A program made the position numbers and the translations under genes. Of a DNA stretch of 64,000 nucleotides, positions 59,101 through 64,000 are shown piece after piece. Numbering within the stretch: position 1 is the stretch's first letter; each line of letters opens with the position of its first letter. The DNA comes from Fragum whitleyi (Eukaryota > Mollusca > Bivalvia > Cardiida > Cardiidae): the NCBI GenBank assembly GCA_948146395.1, contig OX411551.1, forward strand, positions 46,580,854 to 46,644,853, given 5' to 3'. The notes beneath the pieces are model-generated. The model searched no databases, was not told the origin of the DNA, and saw only the letters and a list, made by a program, of their open reading frames with translations.

Positions 59101-61433
59101 CTGAATCTAGAATGAAACATCTACCCATCAGTGACGGATTTTTTGAAAATCGACCTCTTGTTGATCTATGCTGGACCCAATCTCCATTTCAAATGTTTAT
59201 TTTACAGAGTTCCCAGATAGTCCATTTGCGCGTGATTGGTCACATTTATCAACCCATCCATATAAAGTAAAGGTGAATGAGTAACCAATGATCGCTTACG
59301 TCATGGTTCTACTATTCAAAAACCAACGTTATGGTACAGAGTAAAGCCTGCGAATTTCAGTCTTTCTATTTGAAACTTTTTTCATCAAATAAAAATACAC
59401 AAAACATGCCAGGCACAACTGTAATTCATTACATGCATTTGCAATTGATTTATCAGGTATTGCAGTGTTTATTCTAGGATTTCAAAAATGTGGGGGATCT
59501 CAGCATGAAAATTGACACAATAGAGAAATGTGGTAATTCATGCTCTTTGGTTAAAGTAAAAAGTCCCCCACAAAATCCAAGAAAATATGGGGGATCTTTG
59601 AAAAAAAGCGGGGGAATTCCCAAATTCCCCTGCCTAGAATAAACACTGGTATTGAATTAATATGTATGTAAACAGGATTTGTCAGACTGAGTTTTCCACT
59701 ATTCGATCCTATCATCATGGAAATCGGTTCATGTGAATAGTGTTTTGCGCTACTTGAACAGTTTATCAGTCTTATTGTGCTCGCTTGAGCATCTTACCAT
59801 TAAATCCTGGGATTTTCCTCACTAACACTTGTACTTGTACTCACACTGTCCTTTCGGAGCCTTCAGCGCGTCAATTTCTAGGTTAGAAAATGTTGTTCCT
59901 ATACATTCTATAGGCGCATATATTTTGCATAATTATAATCATATAAAAATAAAGAAATAAATACATTTAAAATGAATATTTAACTTACTTTTCGAGGGTA
60001 GCTCGGCTTTACTTCAATAAAAATAGTCGAGGTGATAAAGCGAAACAATAAAAATAATCGATAAATATAATTCGTATGGTGCACCTTGTAATCCAAACTT
60101 TTTTTTACAGAAATAAATGGTTATCAAAAGCTATTCTAGACGTGGTGAATACAGAACCTCTTCCACAAGATAGCCCCTTGTGGATCATACCGGAAGTCAC
60201 AATTACTCCTCACGTCTCCGGTTGGTCAACGGACAAATCTGTAAGTAAATTTCAGTTTTCTCACAGACGCACTTCTCATTTTTTAAAAGTTTAAGACGTG
60301 AAACGTCACACATGAGGGGAACACAAAGAAAATGCGAGAAGTATCAACCCTGGTCAGACTGCGACATCTGCGCAGACTGACCCGGGTCGAGACGTTTCTC
60401 TTTCGGTTTCTTGAACGAATATAGACGGATTAATCTACCTTCCCATTTATTTATTTAAAAAACACAAAAATTCCGGTTAACATTCACCGGAAAAAAATTC
60501 TTTTTGCATTGTTATTTAACAGAGTTCCTAAATGGCCCTCTGTCGCGTGGCGGGTCACATTCTTACAATTGATGAATACTAGGCCAACATCCACTGATAT
60601 TCATCAACTTAGCCCGTGTTGGTGTTACAGTATAACAGTTTCAATATTTTGTACAGTGAAAAGTTAAAGTTATATTATTATAACTATCAATTATTATAGC
60701 CACTAGTGTTATTAATTTGTTTTGAAGAATTATAACTTCTTTTTTTACACCATCAAGACCTTGTGACCAAGTATGGCATCTGTTTACCATGCTCGTGTAT
60801 AAATAGTGTTGTGTGTTTTATTTTTGGATAACCTTATTATCTGTCTGTAAATATGCATGTTTAGCTAGTAACAACGTGAAATTGGGTCTCATCCCGAGAA
60901 TAATCATTCTATTCGCTCAGCGATCCATGCATTCATTTCAACACAAATCTTTATAAACACCTAGAAATCGACAGAAACGGTTTGCTCATTTATTCAAATC
61001 GGTCACGCCATTCCACGATTCCATTGGATGCTGCAGATTTTGAAGCCCCTGATTGGTCCCTGAAGTCACACAAATCTATTTATGGAATAGTTTATCCTTT
61101 TTTGTTTGTAAAGGGTGGTAATACATATCGCTTATTTCGTTTATATTAAACGAAATAAGTGGTATTATAAAGCATCTCTGTTATTTACTGAAAACTGTCT
61201 TATCACACTCGTCGAGTTTTAATCAAAAACATTACTGTATCACTCCATTTGTAAATTACTTCGTCATAATGTTCGTTACTTTAAATATATCATATTTCAT
61301 TACCATTCTTTAACTGTCCTTTTTATATTTTCAGCATTATGAACAATTATTAAAGTGCTTCGTTGACAATTATCACCGATATATAAACAACGAACCTCTA
61401 CAGGGCGTCCTAGACTGGGAACAAGGATATTGA
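35037..61433 (+). CDS. D-2-hydroxyacid dehydrogenase gene with six alternative first exons
   Basis: One of six first exons (1A-1F) plus shared 47071-47199, 47857-47897, 48444-48586, 49847-49923, 55542-55638, 55975-56095, 57088-57155, 60111-60240 and 61335-61433. Every junction is GT-AG and every phase closes, giving 342-345 aa. Numbering with exon 1B: substrate-domain motif [24 protein letters not shown] before the cofactor domain; Rossmann loop GFLGTGAIA at 161-169; catalytic Arg253 in [10 protein letters not shown]; Glu282 in NTEPLP; His301 in TPHVSG; C-terminus DWEQGY. This matches D-isomer-specific 2-hydroxyacid dehydrogenases of the glyoxylate/hydroxypyruvate reductase type, which reduce 2-oxoacids with NAD(P)H. 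Arg188-Arg189 after the second strand suggest NADPH use (inference). No targeting signal is obvious. The true substrate is unknown. Confidence 0.9.
35193..36330 (-). mobile_element. MITE family A split by a tandem tRNA-like element
   Basis: Left part 35193-35338 (CTCACTCGGCGCTCCATT-like and ACCATTCAAAAAACGCTC motifs) and right part 36080-36330 (AACAAAATTAGCGTAGTTGG, TTACCTCCC, ending AAACGATGTCGTTAACTATA) are the two halves of one copy. The insert is 35339-36079. Confidence 0.65.
35339..36079 (+). mobile_element. tRNA-like SINE in ~2.5 tandem units
   Basis: Three diverged copies carry an A-box-like TTGGCTCAGTGGTTAGCGCA (35629, 35951) and/or a B-box-like GGGTTCGACACCGG (35349, 35687, 36009), with period about 320-335 bp. 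Each is followed by GCGGATATTTTTCAGCTATG and, in the first two, a ~280-bp body ending TGACACCTTCATCAGGGAAG. The head differs from the main SINE family, so this is a second tRNA-derived family arranged in tandem. Confidence 0.6.
36997..37120 (+). CDS. Dehydrogenase alternative first exon 1B
   Basis: 124 nt: [20 protein letters not shown], then [20 protein letters not shown] and Lys, with the last base completing Phe with exon 2. The strand-helix-strand pattern ending in (F)DIDK-like residues is the closest of the six to ordinary family N-termini. Donor T|GTAAGT. A family-A MITE begins 32 bases downstream. Confidence 0.85.
37153..37569 (+). mobile_element. MITE family A
   Basis: Starts CAGTTAAGATAATCGTGAAA; the centre is reduced to TCCAATATTGCTAATCTTGT; ends CAATTTCACGATTGTTTTAA. 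Confidence 0.7.
38173..38299 (+). CDS. Dehydrogenase alternative first exon 1C
   Basis: 127 nt: [20 protein letters not shown], then [20 protein letters not shown], Ser, Lys, plus one base at T|GTAAGT. Downstream in-frame codons of the longer ORF are intron and belong to a repeat (family G). Confidence 0.85.
38400..38830 (-). repeat. Interspersed repeat family G, copy 2
   Basis: Inverted relative to 7930-8345: TTACGTCCGAGGTACTTTCC, GTTTACGGAAAAGTCCGAGC, GATTCTACGGAATAGACCTC. Starts about 100 bases after exon 1C. Confidence 0.6.
38860..39120. repeat. Palindromic repeat family I, copy 2
   Basis: ATGTAAGTGTCTTAAAATAC and GATATTTTAAGATACTTACA are inverted around ACGAGACTTTGCCGAGTCAT; the outer part ATTATGATAAACCATTAAAA, ATCAGGTGAAAGCCTATGC matches 28780-29000 in reverse. 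Confidence 0.55.
39681..39813 (+). CDS. Dehydrogenase alternative first exon 1D
   Basis: 133 nt: [20 protein letters not shown], then [20 protein letters not shown] and four codons plus one base at T|GTAAGT. It pairs with 1E as a subfamily sharing TxFAGSAxF and the longer 44-codon length. Confidence 0.85.
39845..40030. repeat. Palindromic repeat family I-like, copy 3
   Basis: AACGAGGTTGGGGGAAATTG / CAATTCCCACAACCG inverted around GTCGAGGCTCTGCCGA. Close to the copy at 45030-45165. Confidence 0.5.
40181..40312 (+). pseudogene. Dead duplicate of first exon 1D
   Basis: Aligns to exon 1D along its length (ATGAAAGATCGTCCGACTAA versus ATGGAAGATCGTCCGACTAT) and shares the upstream CTCCTCGTTTG and ACAAAACAAATG-like flank, so about 200 bp was copied. 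It has stop codons (TGA at the tenth codon and TAA later), small indels, and TGAAAGT in place of the TGTAAGT donor. Not usable as a coding exon. Confidence 0.88.
40335..40695 (-). mobile_element. MITE family A
   Basis: AAAATCGTGAAATTGACATT at the left, GAAGGTAATAAATATCGCTA / CGAAATTGGGTTACCTC at the centre; the right end is lost. Begins about 20 bases after the dead exon. Confidence 0.65.
41099..41231 (+). CDS. Dehydrogenase alternative first exon 1E
   Basis: 133 nt: [20 protein letters not shown], then [20 protein letters not shown] and four codons plus one base at T|GTAAGT. Related to 1D in sequence and length. A longer ORF starting at 41003 includes it; ATG at 41099 is chosen by alignment with 1D. 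Confidence 0.85.
42024..42140 (+). mobile_element. MITE family B, left half
   Basis: TACGTTACATTTCCAGCAAT, AAAGTAACCTGATGGTCTAC; no right end. Confidence 0.5.
42150..43110 (+). mobile_element. Tandem-core element (family F), ends missing
   Basis: Six or so ~140-bp repeats with AATCTTCTTCTCTGAAGC, ACTTCACTGGAATGATGACC and GGTCCCGTATTATATAATG, the same units as 11032-12809. The terminal TCCACT/AGTGGA repeats were not found. Confidence 0.6.
43765..45029. other. Intron stretch without recognised elements
   Basis: Fragments of family A lie just upstream (about 43180-43290 and 43650-43764). The 44559-44930 ORF has no family resemblance and no splice donor in the required phase, so it is not called as a first exon. 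Confidence 0.4.
45030..45165. repeat. Palindromic repeat family I-like, copy 4
   Basis: ATATCTAACCCGGTTGTGAG and AATTCTCCCAACCGTGTTAT are inverted around GTCTCGGCAGAGCCTCGA; the flanks repeat GTATGTAAAAAAAATAT and its complement. Confidence 0.5.
45504..45935 (-). mobile_element. MITE family A, full length
   Basis: Starts CAGTTAAGAACATCGTTAAA after TA; centre GGGAAGTAATAGATATGGCT / GCGACATTGGATTACCTCCC; ends AGACGATGTTCTAACTTAC. Lies 90 bases upstream of exon 1F. Confidence 0.75.
46026..46152 (+). CDS. Dehydrogenase alternative first exon 1F
   Basis: 127 nt: [20 protein letters not shown], then [20 protein letters not shown], Tyr, Lys plus one base at [15 protein letters not shown] resembles the common family start xxSFxPGh. 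It is the first exon nearest the shared body, 918 bases upstream of exon 2. Confidence 0.85.
46452..46610 (-). mobile_element. MITE family A, left half
   Basis: CAGTTAGATACATCGTGAAA through AACAATTCAAAACCGCTTGA; truncated before the central palindrome. Confidence 0.6.
46687..46759. repeat. Long hairpin
   Basis: Two ~36-base arms, AACCCTACGTTGTATGTACT...GATTGTCTCG and its complement, face each other around a single A, with about four mismatches. Could be the core of a small mobile element or a structured transcript segment in the intron. Confidence 0.75.
46829..47056. mobile_element. MITE family B abutting exon 2
   Basis: Starts TGAGCCTGTTCGTGTAACTT and ends TGTCACGCACAGGCTCA. Only 14 bases (TTTATTTTTTTCAG) separate its end from the first base of shared exon 2. 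Confidence 0.8.
47071..47199 (+). CDS. Dehydrogenase shared exon 2
   Basis: Completes a Phe with the single base from any first exon, then encodes [40 protein letters not shown] and WN. This is the substrate-binding domain up to the LKWxxxxxxG motif. Acceptor TTTTTTTCAG; donor G|GTCTGT, phase 1. Confidence 0.93.
47226..47335. mobile_element. Hairpin element family D, copy 3
   Basis: ACTGTTTGCAAATTATACCC / ATATAATTTTCAAACAGTTT inverted around CGCTTAG...GCAAAGCG. Begins 26 bases after exon 2. Confidence 0.6.
47573..47829. mobile_element. MITE family C near exon 3
   Basis: Starts TGACCGCCACGTAAAAAGGG, has CAGCTTGCGCTCTCTGCGCA inside, ends TTACATTATGCGACACA. Exon 3 follows 27 bases later. Confidence 0.65.
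47857..47897 (+). CDS. Dehydrogenase shared exon 3
   Basis: Only 41 nt: [14 protein letters not shown], continuing the WxGVDxL motif begun in exon 2. Acceptor TTCTCTTTTAG, donor GAG|GTACGT. Confidence 0.9.
47965..48165 (-). mobile_element. tRNA-derived SINE, truncated, reverse
   Basis: Complement of SINE body: CAGCACCTAACAATGGATCT, TTTCCTAGCCTCCAGATGCT, GTCGGGGATGGAACCCAGGA. The A-box end is missing. Confidence 0.65.
48444..48586 (+). CDS. Dehydrogenase shared exon 4
   Basis: Encodes [40 protein letters not shown], then QEEKEWG: the linker helix into the cofactor domain, with the APxxAEYVxG pattern of the family. Donor CA|GTGAGT, phase 2. Confidence 0.93.
48655..49085 (-). mobile_element. 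MITE family A, full length
   Basis: Starts CAGTTAAAAACATCGTAGAT after TA; centre GGGCAATGAATATCGTTATT / AGCGATATTGATTACGTCC; ends AATTTCATAATGTTGTATAC. Confidence 0.72.
49847..49923 (+). CDS. Dehydrogenase shared exon 5: dinucleotide-binding loop
   Basis: Encodes [20 protein letters not shown] and GAIAEY. The Rossmann loop reads GTGAIA, so the third Gly of GxGxxG is Ala. Acceptor TTTTCAG, donor A|GTAAGT. Confidence 0.92.
49924..52400. other. Intron 5 of the dehydrogenase gene, left part
   Basis: Largely unique AT-rich sequence; no SINE, MITE or coding motif recognised. Confidence 0.4.
52430..52715 (-). repeat. Interspersed repeat family H, copy 2
   Basis: AAAAACATAGTATCTGTCTC, TAAACAGTGATTTTGCGGAG and TACTAATTGAATCTTAAGAA are the inverse of segments at 16140-16620. 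Confidence 0.5.
52880..54019 (+). pseudogene. Tc1-like DD34E transposase, decayed
   Basis: One reading frame from 52895 to 54019 carries paired helix-turn-helix-like segments ([39 protein letters not shown]) and the DDE domain: FTDESRY (first Asp), [24 protein letters not shown] (second Asp) and [14 protein letters not shown]. Exactly 34 residues separate the second Asp from the Glu, the Tc1 signature. In-frame stops at 53183, 53228 and 53912 break it. Clear terminal inverted repeats were not found. It lies in intron 5 of the dehydrogenase gene on the same strand. Confidence 0.88.
54903..55450 (+). mobile_element. MITE family A, enlarged
   Basis: AACAACATCGTGAAATTGAC, centre CATACCGCTAATTTTGTTCA / AATTAGCGGTATGTATTACC, right end AATTTCTCGATGTTTTTAAG. 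About 100 bp longer than the reference because of an insert around 55220-55340. Confidence 0.65.
55542..55638 (+). CDS. Dehydrogenase shared exon 6
   Basis: Encodes [20 protein letters not shown] then [20 protein letters not shown] is the second Rossmann strand with two Arg where NAD-preferring enzymes usually have an acidic residue. Acceptor TTTCAG, donor AA|GTAAGC. Confidence 0.92.
55681..55825 (+). mobile_element. MITE family A, left fragment
   Basis: CAGTTAAGAACATCTTGCAA after TA, then GAATGGTTTCGGAATG; no right half. Confidence 0.55.
55975..56095 (+). CDS. Dehydrogenase shared exon 7
   Basis: Encodes [20 protein letters not shown] then [20 protein letters not shown] and Arg, the family's LPEFLxxCDYxxxxLPxTPxT motif. 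Acceptor TTTTCAAG, donor AGG|GTAGGT, phase 0. The last 81 bases are the first unit of the tandem array at 56015-56570. Confidence 0.9.
56015..56570 (+). repeat. 93-bp tandem array derived from exon 7 and its splice donor
   Basis: Units begin TATATTTGTAATGTG at 56015, 56108, 56201, 56294, 56387 and 56478 (periods 93, 93, 93, 93, 91). Unit 1 is the 3' part of exon 7 plus the first 12 bases of the intron. Units 2 and 3 have stops at the same codon (TAA, TAG), unit 4 has a TAA, unit 5 a frameshift. Most copies keep the AGGGTAGG donor; unit 4 has AGCGTATG. More degenerate copies continue to about 56720. Confidence 0.92.
57088..57155 (+). CDS. Dehydrogenase shared exon 8: catalytic Arg
   Basis: Encodes [20 protein letters not shown] and AI, with the substrate-binding Arg of the GRG motif. 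Acceptor TTTTTTCAG, donor CA|GTAAGT. Confidence 0.93.
57460..58405 (+). mobile_element. Tandem-core interspersed element, second type
   Basis: Four or five ~180-bp repeats share CTCAACTAAATATCAGAGAT / CACAACTAAACATCATAGGG, TGTGCCAAGTTCCGGCTCAT and GTTGCGCACACA. The end has a GACAGACGGACAGACG run, GGGGCCATAACATTATACGA and CGACCCTTCGGGCGTTAAAA. An earlier GACGGACAGACGACTGGGGC at 57452 marks the left part. Not related to family F by eye. Confidence 0.55.
58983..59244. mobile_element. MITE family C
   Basis: Ends TTGTGACCCATCACGCGAAA and GCGCGTGATTGGTCACA; internal CAGACTGCGCGAATTGCGCA palindrome. Confidence 0.78.
59463..59648. mobile_element. 186-bp MITE with GTATTG duplication
   Basis: Ends CAGTGTTTATTCTAGG and CCTAGAATAAACACTG are perfect inverted repeats, flanked by GTATTG on both sides (59457-59462, 59649-59654). 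CAGTG termini recall hAT elements, but those make 8-bp duplications, so the class is uncertain. Confidence 0.82.
60111..60240 (+). CDS. Dehydrogenase shared exon 9: catalytic Glu and His
   Basis: Encodes [20 protein letters not shown], then [23 protein letters not shown]. It holds the Glu-His pair of the active site. Acceptor TTTTACAG, donor TCT|GTAAGT, phase 0. Confidence 0.94.
60298..60558. mobile_element. MITE family C
   Basis: Starts GTGAAACGTCACACATGAGG and ends TCGCGTGGCGGGTCACA; internal CAGACTGCGACATCTGCGCA palindrome. Starts 57 bases after exon 9. Confidence 0.7.
60864..61280 (-). mobile_element. MITE family A, diverged
   Basis: AGTAACAACGTGAAATTGGG on the left, central TACATATCGCTTATTTCGTT / AACGAAATAAGTGGTATTAT palindrome, weak right end. 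Confidence 0.5.
61335..61433 (+). CDS. Dehydrogenase shared exon 10 and stop
   Basis: Encodes [32 protein letters not shown] and TGA. The VDWExGY-like end is the usual C-terminus of this subfamily. Acceptor ATTTTCAG. Confidence 0.93.
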   Translation, partial: HYEQLLKCFVDNYHRYINNEPLQGVLDWEQGY

Positions 61434-61945
61434 GATCTAAAAGCGTTTTAGACTGGAACTTGATCAAAAGACATGGACAAATCTACGGCGAACAACTATC
61501 CAGAAAACAAATTTTATAAATGACTTAGATAAAATTAAAAGAGAGGTTGAATGTAAATGCAAAATGGTATAAAAAATTAAAATGCATTTTTATCCTTTCA
61601 TTTAAACACAGTATTCATTTCGCCCTTATATCTTCCAGCCCTTCTTAATAAGGAACCTCTTTTGACTTTGTTTGGAAAAAGCCCCAGGGAATAATAAGGG
61701 CACATCCATAAAAGTACGTCGTTTCTCGCGATGGTTAAATCATCAAGGTTGTCGCTGAGATACGAATGAAAACAATCAAAAGTGGCATTAAATTCAAGTC
61801 AAACAATCTTAATTCATTTGAAAACACTATCTTTTTATCCTTTAAATTCTGAATGACAACAATTACTCGAACGATTTTCTTAAATTCAAGTTGGCAGCTC
61901 TACATAGGCAAAAGGGATTTTCCCTTGCGTTACCTTTCTTTGGTC

Positions 61946-61951
61946 AATAAA
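61946..61951 (+). promoter_or_regulatory. Candidate polyadenylation signal
   Basis: AATAAA 512 bases after the dehydrogenase stop. It is a possible 3' end, but AT-rich sequence gives chance matches. Confidence 0.3.
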
Positions 61952-62382
61952 CTTCATAAGCTATAAAAATCATTAAATTTTGACGGCCAATGAACAAATG
62001 ATTACGATATTTGTGAATTTGTAAGGCAGAGAAGAAGGCGATTGAATTAAATTATTTAAACTATGTGTTTCAGCAGATAAATTATTATAATATGACCTAC
62101 GAGGCGAGAGTGAAATAGCCCAGTTGAATTTTTTTTATTCTACATGGGTGTTATTACACATTTGGAATTACTATGCAAATGAGCTAAAAACGGATATCAA
62201 CGTTATATTTTCGGCGTGAAAATGACGTCACAATGGATTTGCTGGCGTTATTTCGCAAACGGCTTTCGCGGAATAACTTGAATCGATAAATATCGGGATT
62301 TCCTGGTTTAATCACAAACATTATGGTCATTTTAGAAATAGAATATCAAATTTGTGCTCAAAAAATACAGAATTTCTTAAAC

Positions 62383-62446
62383 TCGTCATCTAAAACAGAT
62401 AAAAATTCGGCGCAGCCTTGTTTTTATCTGTTTAAAGATGACTCGT
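62383..62446. repeat. Hairpin with AACAGAT/ATCTGTT arms
   Basis: CTCGTCATCTAAAACAGATA and TATCTGTTTAAAGATGACTC face each other around a short spacer. Function unknown. Confidence 0.6.
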
Positions 62447-62574
62447 TAAATAAATTCGGTATTAAATGACCACTCATTCAATATCCTCTTAATATGAGTT
62501 TGTAGTCAGTCTACAAACTGGAATAGGTAAGATCTGGAATTCGGAATCTTTTATAGTTATTAAAAAGGTTAATT

Positions 62575-62989
62575 TCATAAAAAAACGATTTCAGAATGAC
62601 CCGGGGATGAAATTGATTGAGTGCGATGAGCGAGTTATGAGTGAAAGTAAAGGAAGGTAACCCAATTTTGCTAATTTTGTTCAGGACGAATAAAATAAGC
62701 GTATTTATTACCCCCCCCCCCCTCTTTAATACAAAAAATATCAACAGTTCTATACATAGAATCTTTTTTCTTCTATACCAAATAAGACGCTTACAATTTC
62801 AATTATTTCATCGATTTTTTCTTTTCATATTTATTTTGAATGTAGCTTCTGATTTTATTTATTTATTGATTTTTGAGCGTTTTTCTAATGGTTTGAGTGA
62901 ATGTTTGGAATGAATGAATGGAGCGCTAAGTGAATGATTTAAAATGGTTTTGATCGGAATTAATTTCTATTTCACGAGGTTACTAACTG
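62575..62989 (+). mobile_element. MITE family A
   Basis: Left end eroded; centre AAGGTAACCCAATTTTGCTA with a C run replacing part of the palindrome; right end TTTCACGAGGTTACTAACTG followed by TA. Confidence 0.7.
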
Positions 62990-63064
62990 TATACTCAAAT
63001 TTGGCTGATTTCAAACAAGATGAGTGATTGAAATTTCTTCAAAAACACGAGTCGCCGTTACCAC

Positions 63065-63285
63065 GTGTGACAATAACTTAAAAGGTTCTGGGTTCGTTTC
63101 CCGAGGGCGGCGCTCATCCTTCCCGACTATTTGTCTTCCACCAATGGTTTGATGAGATAGCAGCATGGGGCTAGGAAAGGATGTAATGGTAGTAGTGTAA
63201 TACTGTACGCGAAATACAAGGCATCGATTGTTAGTGCTCCAACTGAAATATTGTTGAAAGCGGCGTAAAACCCAATCCAACGATA
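63065..63285 (+). mobile_element. tRNA-derived SINE, head truncated
   Basis: Begins near the B box GGGTTCGTTTCCC, continues through GCTAGGAAAGGATGTAATGG and ends AAAGCGGCGTAAAACCCAAT. Confidence 0.7.
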
Positions 63286-63737
63286 AACGAAACACAACCA
63301 TTGTCTCAACTTCATATGCTTTTGCATGTTAGCAATATCATTCAAAGAAAGTAAAGAAAACATACACTCTCCCTTTTTGGAATTTCGAATATATCGTTTC
63401 TCTTGGACAGAAGCACCTCGTTTGTAAGTTTACCATTGTCCCTTTTATCAAGGCATGTTTTTTTAATTTTTTTTTTTTTGGGGGGGGGGGGGGGACAATT
63501 CGTTTGTTTTTATACATGTTTGGAATTTGTTACGGAAAGTGGCTGGCTGTTAAAGGCCATGGGTTAATGGAACCAACTCACAGCCCAGAAAATTTGAGCC
63601 GAAACCCTGGAACTTTTTAAGGCTGGCCTGTGCAGACACCTTTTTTATCGGTTCTTAGCTGCACTTTGTTTTCGCCTCATGCCAACCTTGCACAGTCACA
63701 GTGCGTTGATGATCCAGAGGAGCCTTGCACATAATGG

Positions 63738-63845
63738 GAAGAAGAAGAAGAAGAAGAAGAAGAAGAAGAAGAAGAAGAAGAAGAAGAAGAAGAAGAAGAA
63801 GAAAAAGAAGAAGAAAAAAAGAAGAAGAAGAAAAAGAAGAAGAAA
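63738..63845. repeat. (GAA)n microsatellite
   Basis: About 108 bases of nearly pure GAA with a few AAA interruptions toward the right. It accounts for the poly-Lys and poly-Leu ORFs on the two strands. Confidence 0.97.
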
Positions 63846-64000
63846 CAAGATTTGGTTGACTGTATGGTATAGTGTTAAGAGCGCGAATTGTGTAGATTAA
63901 TTGCTTTGTTAAAGACATTCGTGTAGCGGTTAAAAAGGAAAACAGATAAGAGATATTTAAGAATCGATCATTATTATTTCATGAAAACATGAGTACACTG

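Noticed and set aside
63655..63918. Poly-Leu and poly-Lys ORFs
   Set aside because: Translation of a GAA microsatellite on either strand.

Overview
The window looks like nuclear DNA of a bivalve or other lophotrochozoan mollusc. It is AT-rich, with GT-AG introns of several kilobases. It is crowded with tRNA-headed SINEs, TA-flanked MITEs with internal palindromes, and tandem-core mobile elements of the sort common in bivalve genomes. The taxonomic call is inference from repeat style and gene architecture. No bacterial genes, CRISPR arrays or rRNA genes are seen.

Two complete host genes lie head to tail on the + strand. Gene 1 (2848-27338, 11 coding exons, 347 codons plus stop handled as 347 aa) encodes a secreted CAP/SCP-family protein: signal peptide, short Cys-containing leader, full CAP domain with both CRISP signatures, EGF-like Cys-rich segment, six-cysteine ShKT domain and a hydrophobic C-terminal tail that looks like a GPI-anchor signal. 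All exon phases close exactly.

Gene 2 (35037-61433) encodes a D-isomer-specific 2-hydroxyacid dehydrogenase of the glyoxylate/hydroxypyruvate reductase type. It has nine shared exons (47071-61433) carrying the Rossmann fold and the Arg/Glu/His catalytic set. Upstream lies an array of six intact, different first coding exons (35037, 36997, 38173, 39681, 41099, 46026) plus one dead copy (40181). Each intact one starts with ATG and ends in phase 1 on the same T|GTAAGT donor, so each could splice to the shared exon 2 and give 342-345 aa isoforms that differ only in their first 41-44 residues. This cassette-like first-exon array is the most notable feature. Shared exon 7 is also partly copied in a 93-bp tandem array that repeats its 5' splice site.

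The rest is mobile DNA: a 2.4-kb TA-flanked foldback element at the left edge; a very abundant ~440-bp TA-flanked MITE (family A, about 20 full or partial copies); three other MITE families (B, C, D); a small inverted-repeat family (E); SINE copies, one with a perfect 13-bp target duplication; Helentron/HINE-like tandem-core elements (F); a 1.3-kb TTAA-flanked inverted-repeat element nested in a family-A copy; a three-unit tRNA-like tandem element nested in another family-A copy; a decayed non-LTR reverse transcriptase (minus strand, 30.5-32.7 kb); and a decayed DD34E Tc1-like transposase (52.9-54.0 kb). Several insertions sit within tens of bases of splice sites of gene 2.
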